Shown piece after piece: positions 5,874-7,623 of a DNA stretch of 7,623 nucleotides. The first letter of the stretch is position 1; each line of letters opens with the position of its first letter. The position numbers were made by a program, and so were the translations under genes. Below the pieces are notes generated by a model. It searched no databases. It was not told where the DNA came from and saw nothing but the letters and a program-made list of their open reading frames with translations. Location of the stretch: the NCBI GenBank assembly GCA_946482355.1, contig CAMLRE010000092.1, forward strand, positions 1-7,623, read 5' to 3'. This stretch comes from an uncultured Bdellovibrio sp. Its GTDB lineage: Bacteria > Bdellovibrionota > Bdellovibrionia > Bdellovibrionales > Bdellovibrionaceae.

Positions 5874-7385
5874 ATGCTTCTTCGTTTATCGGCTTTAATT
5901 TCTATGTTTGTTTTGTACGGATGTACTGGCGCCATGAACGCCAAATCACTTCTGTCTGAAAATACACCTTGCACTGAAAACTGTTCAACAAGCACACCGG
6001 GCACAATTTCCGGTGAATTAGCAATTCTTCCGGATGAAGGCGAAATTTTTGCTTCTCCAGAAAGTTCTGATTTAGTTGAAATCACAGGAAGCTGTAAAGA
6101 TCTAGGCCGTAAAGAAAACCGTATTCTAGTGCAGGTTTACGAAGGCGAAAACGATGCGGTAATGCCTATCATCGATAACTCTATCGGTGTTAACTGCCAA
6201 GAAGACATCACAACAACCTCACTTCGCGGTGGAACAACTTGTTTATTAATTTCTCAAGGTATTGGTTTAGCCGATTCAGGAAGTTCGACGTCGCAGTTTC
6301 CGCAATGTTTTAACGGCCGTTTTAGTTTTCAATTACGTATGGGCCGTATCATCCGTCGCGATTTAGTAACGAATGATAATTCAGATGATACAAATCCAAA
6401 AGTTCGTTATTTAGTGAAACTGAAATTACGCACGACAGATGGCGTAACAGCTGATTCTGGCGCAACGACAATGTATGTTAACCGTGCTTTAGCTACGCCA
6501 ACTTTTTCAGTGACACCGAATAAAGATAACGATCGTTGCGAAATTAATTTTAATCCTTCAAAATTCCGCGATATTAAGTATTCGCTTTACACAACATGGA
6601 CTGGCCCAAATTATGCGGCTTCTGGCACTATGACAAACACGGTATCTGGCCCTGTATATGTTGATAAATCGCCAACGTTTCCACCTTTAGGTGATGGAAC
6701 TACGGTTGAAAAGTTTTATCACTTCGGTGAACCGCTGGGCACAACGATTGGTTTAATGCCAGGTGTGACATACACATACCGCATGCAAACAACAGATGTA
6801 TCTTATAAATATACTTCAAACCCGGCAATTACAGATTACGAAAATCTATTTGGTGCAGGCAAGAATGAACTTAGTCCGATGTCTGGTGATGTGTCTTGTA
6901 TACTAGCTCCGGCTTATGTGCGTGATCGTACCGAGCAAAACGGGGGCCCGGGCACTCCGAATTCATGTTTTTTACAATTAGCCGGTTATAATACACGGGC
7001 TTACAGTATTGAATGGCGCGTATCAACTTCACCAAATTGGATGACAACAACTCCAAATGCGGGTTGGCTTGTAACACTTGGCGGAGACACTTATACAAAC
7101 TGCCGTGAGCTTTCGACATGTGCTGTGCATGGTGATCGTGATCCAGCCGTTTTTACAGGATCTTCTTCGGCAACAACTTATATTGACGAGAATGGTGCGA
7201 CTAAGTCATTTCAACCAAGGGTTCCGTATTACTTTGCGGCCCGCCATTATATTGATACTAATGGAAATAAACAATTTGATGCGGGCATTGATCAGTTAGC
7301 AGGCGATTGGTCACCGGCTACAAAAGCAACTGATTCAACTGATGACAATCATCGCTGCACATTCAACTCATTCCCGGTACAATAA
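5874..7385 (+). CDS. Cys-rich outer-membrane-type lipoprotein with beta-sandwich domains
   Basis: The N-terminus is a lipoprotein signal: one Arg, a hydrophobic core and the lipobox LYGC with Cys17 as the lipidated residue. Thr follows the Cys, so there is no Asp+2 retention signal and the outer membrane is expected. After a Ser/Thr/Pro linker, a beta-rich domain (about 60-205) contains paired Cys. A fibronectin III-like stretch (about 207-320) has GLMPGVTYTYRMQT. A second related region (about 345-490) includes PYYFAARHYIDTNGNKQFD. The loop DTNGNKQFDAGID (461-473) looks like a calcium-binding DxNxN repeat. Twelve Cys remain after Cys17 (33, 37, 74, 108, 123, 145, 222, 342, 365, 410, 416, 495), an even number consistent with disulfides outside the cytoplasm. 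No catalytic motif is seen. An adhesion or surface-structure role is an inference. The gap to the previous gene is 42 bases, and a strong terminator follows. Confidence 0.88.
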   Translation: MLLRLSALISMFVLYGCTGAMNAKSLLSENTPCTENCSTSTPGTISGELAILPDEGEIFASPESSDLVEITGSCKDLGRKENRILVQVYEGENDAVMPIIDNSIGVNCQEDITTTSLRGGTTCLLISQGIGLADSGSSTSQFPQCFNGRFSFQLRMGRIIRRDLVTNDNSDDTNPKVRYLVKLKLRTTDGVTADSGATTMYVNRALATPTFSVTPNKDNDRCEINFNPSKFRDIKYSLYTTWTGPNYAASGTMTNTVSGPVYVDKSPTFPPLGDGTTVEKFYHFGEPLGTTIGLMPGVTYTYRMQTTDVSYKYTSNPAITDYENLFGAGKNELSPMSGDVSCILAPAYVRDRTEQNGGPGTPNSCFLQLAGYNTRAYSIEWRVSTSPNWMTTTPNAGWLVTLGGDTYTNCRELSTCAVHGDRDPAVFTGSSSATTYIDENGATKSFQPRVPYYFAARHYIDTNGNKQFDAGIDQLAGDWSPATKATDSTDDNHRCTFNSFPVQ

Positions 7386-7387
7386 TA

Positions 7388-7420
7388 AAAAAAGGCTTAC
7401 TTCAACAGTAAGCCTTTTTT
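7388..7420. terminator. Bidirectional intrinsic terminator between the lipoprotein gene and nrdB
   Basis: A perfect 14-bp inverted repeat (7388-7401 with 7407-7420) has GGCTTACT as the inner stem and a 5-base loop (TCAAC). It carries a T run on the plus strand (7415-7420) and an A run (7387-7393) that becomes a U tract on the minus strand. It begins 2 bases after the lipoprotein stop and is placed to end both convergent transcripts. Confidence 0.93.
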
Positions 7421-7457
7421 CTGTTTTGATCAGCTTTCAGCTGACCTTATTCTAAAG

Positions 7458-7475
7458 GGAGTGCTAGCGCACTCC
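7458..7475 (-). other. Short hairpin just after the nrdB stop
   Basis: GGAGTGC and GCACTCC form a 7-bp stem with a TAGC loop, 11 bases beyond the nrdB stop codon. No long T tract follows on the minus strand, so it may protect the 3' end rather than terminate. A second small hairpin, TCAGCT-TTC-AGCTGA (7430-7444), lies between it and the main terminator. Confidence 0.4.
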
Positions 7476-7486
7476 AGATATCCTAT

Positions 7487-7623
7487 CTAGAACGTTTCAT
7501 CAAATGCAACTTGGCCAGACACACCCATTTGGTAAGCAGATACGCGGCGCTCGAAGAAGTTTGCAAGCTCTTGCATGTCTTGTAATTCCATGAAAGAGAA
7601 TGGGTTTTTAGCGTTGTAACGTT
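7487..7623 (-). CDS. nrdB: Ribonucleotide reductase class I small (beta) subunit, C-terminal end (gene runs off the right edge)
   Basis: The radical-bearing small subunit works with NrdA to reduce ribonucleotides to deoxyribonucleotides. Only the last 44 codons are visible. They read KNPFSFMELQDMQELANFFE and RRVSAYQMG, matching the NPF-(W/F)-M...NFFE.RV..YQ.G block close to the C-terminus of R2 proteins. The metal ligands and radical tyrosine lie outside the window. The protein ends in GQVAFDETF. A C-terminal acidic tail finishing in Phe resembles the large-subunit docking tail of eukaryotic R2 (FTLDADF) rather than the E. coli end. The gene converges on the lipoprotein gene and shares its terminator. 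Confidence 0.92.
   Translation of the reverse strand, partial: RYNAKNPFSFMELQDMQELANFFERRVSAYQMGVSGQVAFDETF

Overview
The window is AT-rich and densely coded. It carries a chromosomal housekeeping neighbourhood with some accessory membrane and envelope genes. The eukaryote-like class I ribonucleotide reductase small subunit, the elongated acidic ScpA/ScpB pair, the Cys-rich lipoprotein and the VKGC/HTTM-like membrane protein together suggest a low-GC member of the Bdellovibrionota (a Bdellovibrio/Pseudobdellovibrio-like predator). This placement is an inference from gene style. No rRNA or other marker is present to confirm it.

Layout. The minus strand from 509 to the left edge is the start of an acyl-CoA dehydrogenase gene, divergent from the rest. 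The plus strand then carries a site-2 protease-family M50 metallopeptidase (634-1302) and a 174-base gap. In one frame this gap reads like the degraded C-terminus of tryptophanyl-tRNA synthetase (1301-1459). Next come scpA (1477-2979) and scpB (2982-4391), then a membrane-anchored small protein whose best start is a rare ATA codon overlapping the scpB stop (4388-4912). A multi-pass VKGC/HTTM-like protein (4884-5831) and a 503-residue Cys-rich lipoprotein (5874-7385) follow. A strong bidirectional terminator (7388-7420) separates the lipoprotein gene from the convergent 3' end of nrdB (7487 to the right edge, minus strand).

How the genes work together. ScpA and ScpB are the kleisin and winged-helix subunits of the SMC chromosome condensin. 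The order M50 - trpS - scpA - scpB is recurrent in many bacteria. Here trpS appears to have been lost apart from a tail fragment, and the usual downstream rluB is replaced by the membrane pair. The small anchored protein and the VKGC/HTTM-like protein overlap by 29 bases and probably work as one membrane unit of unknown substrate. The acyl-CoA dehydrogenase, lipoprotein and nrdB are neighbours without an evident functional tie.

The points most worth a second look are the trpS remnant, the ATAA stop/start junction, the two-gene VKGC/HTTM-like unit, and the large acidic extensions on both ScpA and ScpB.
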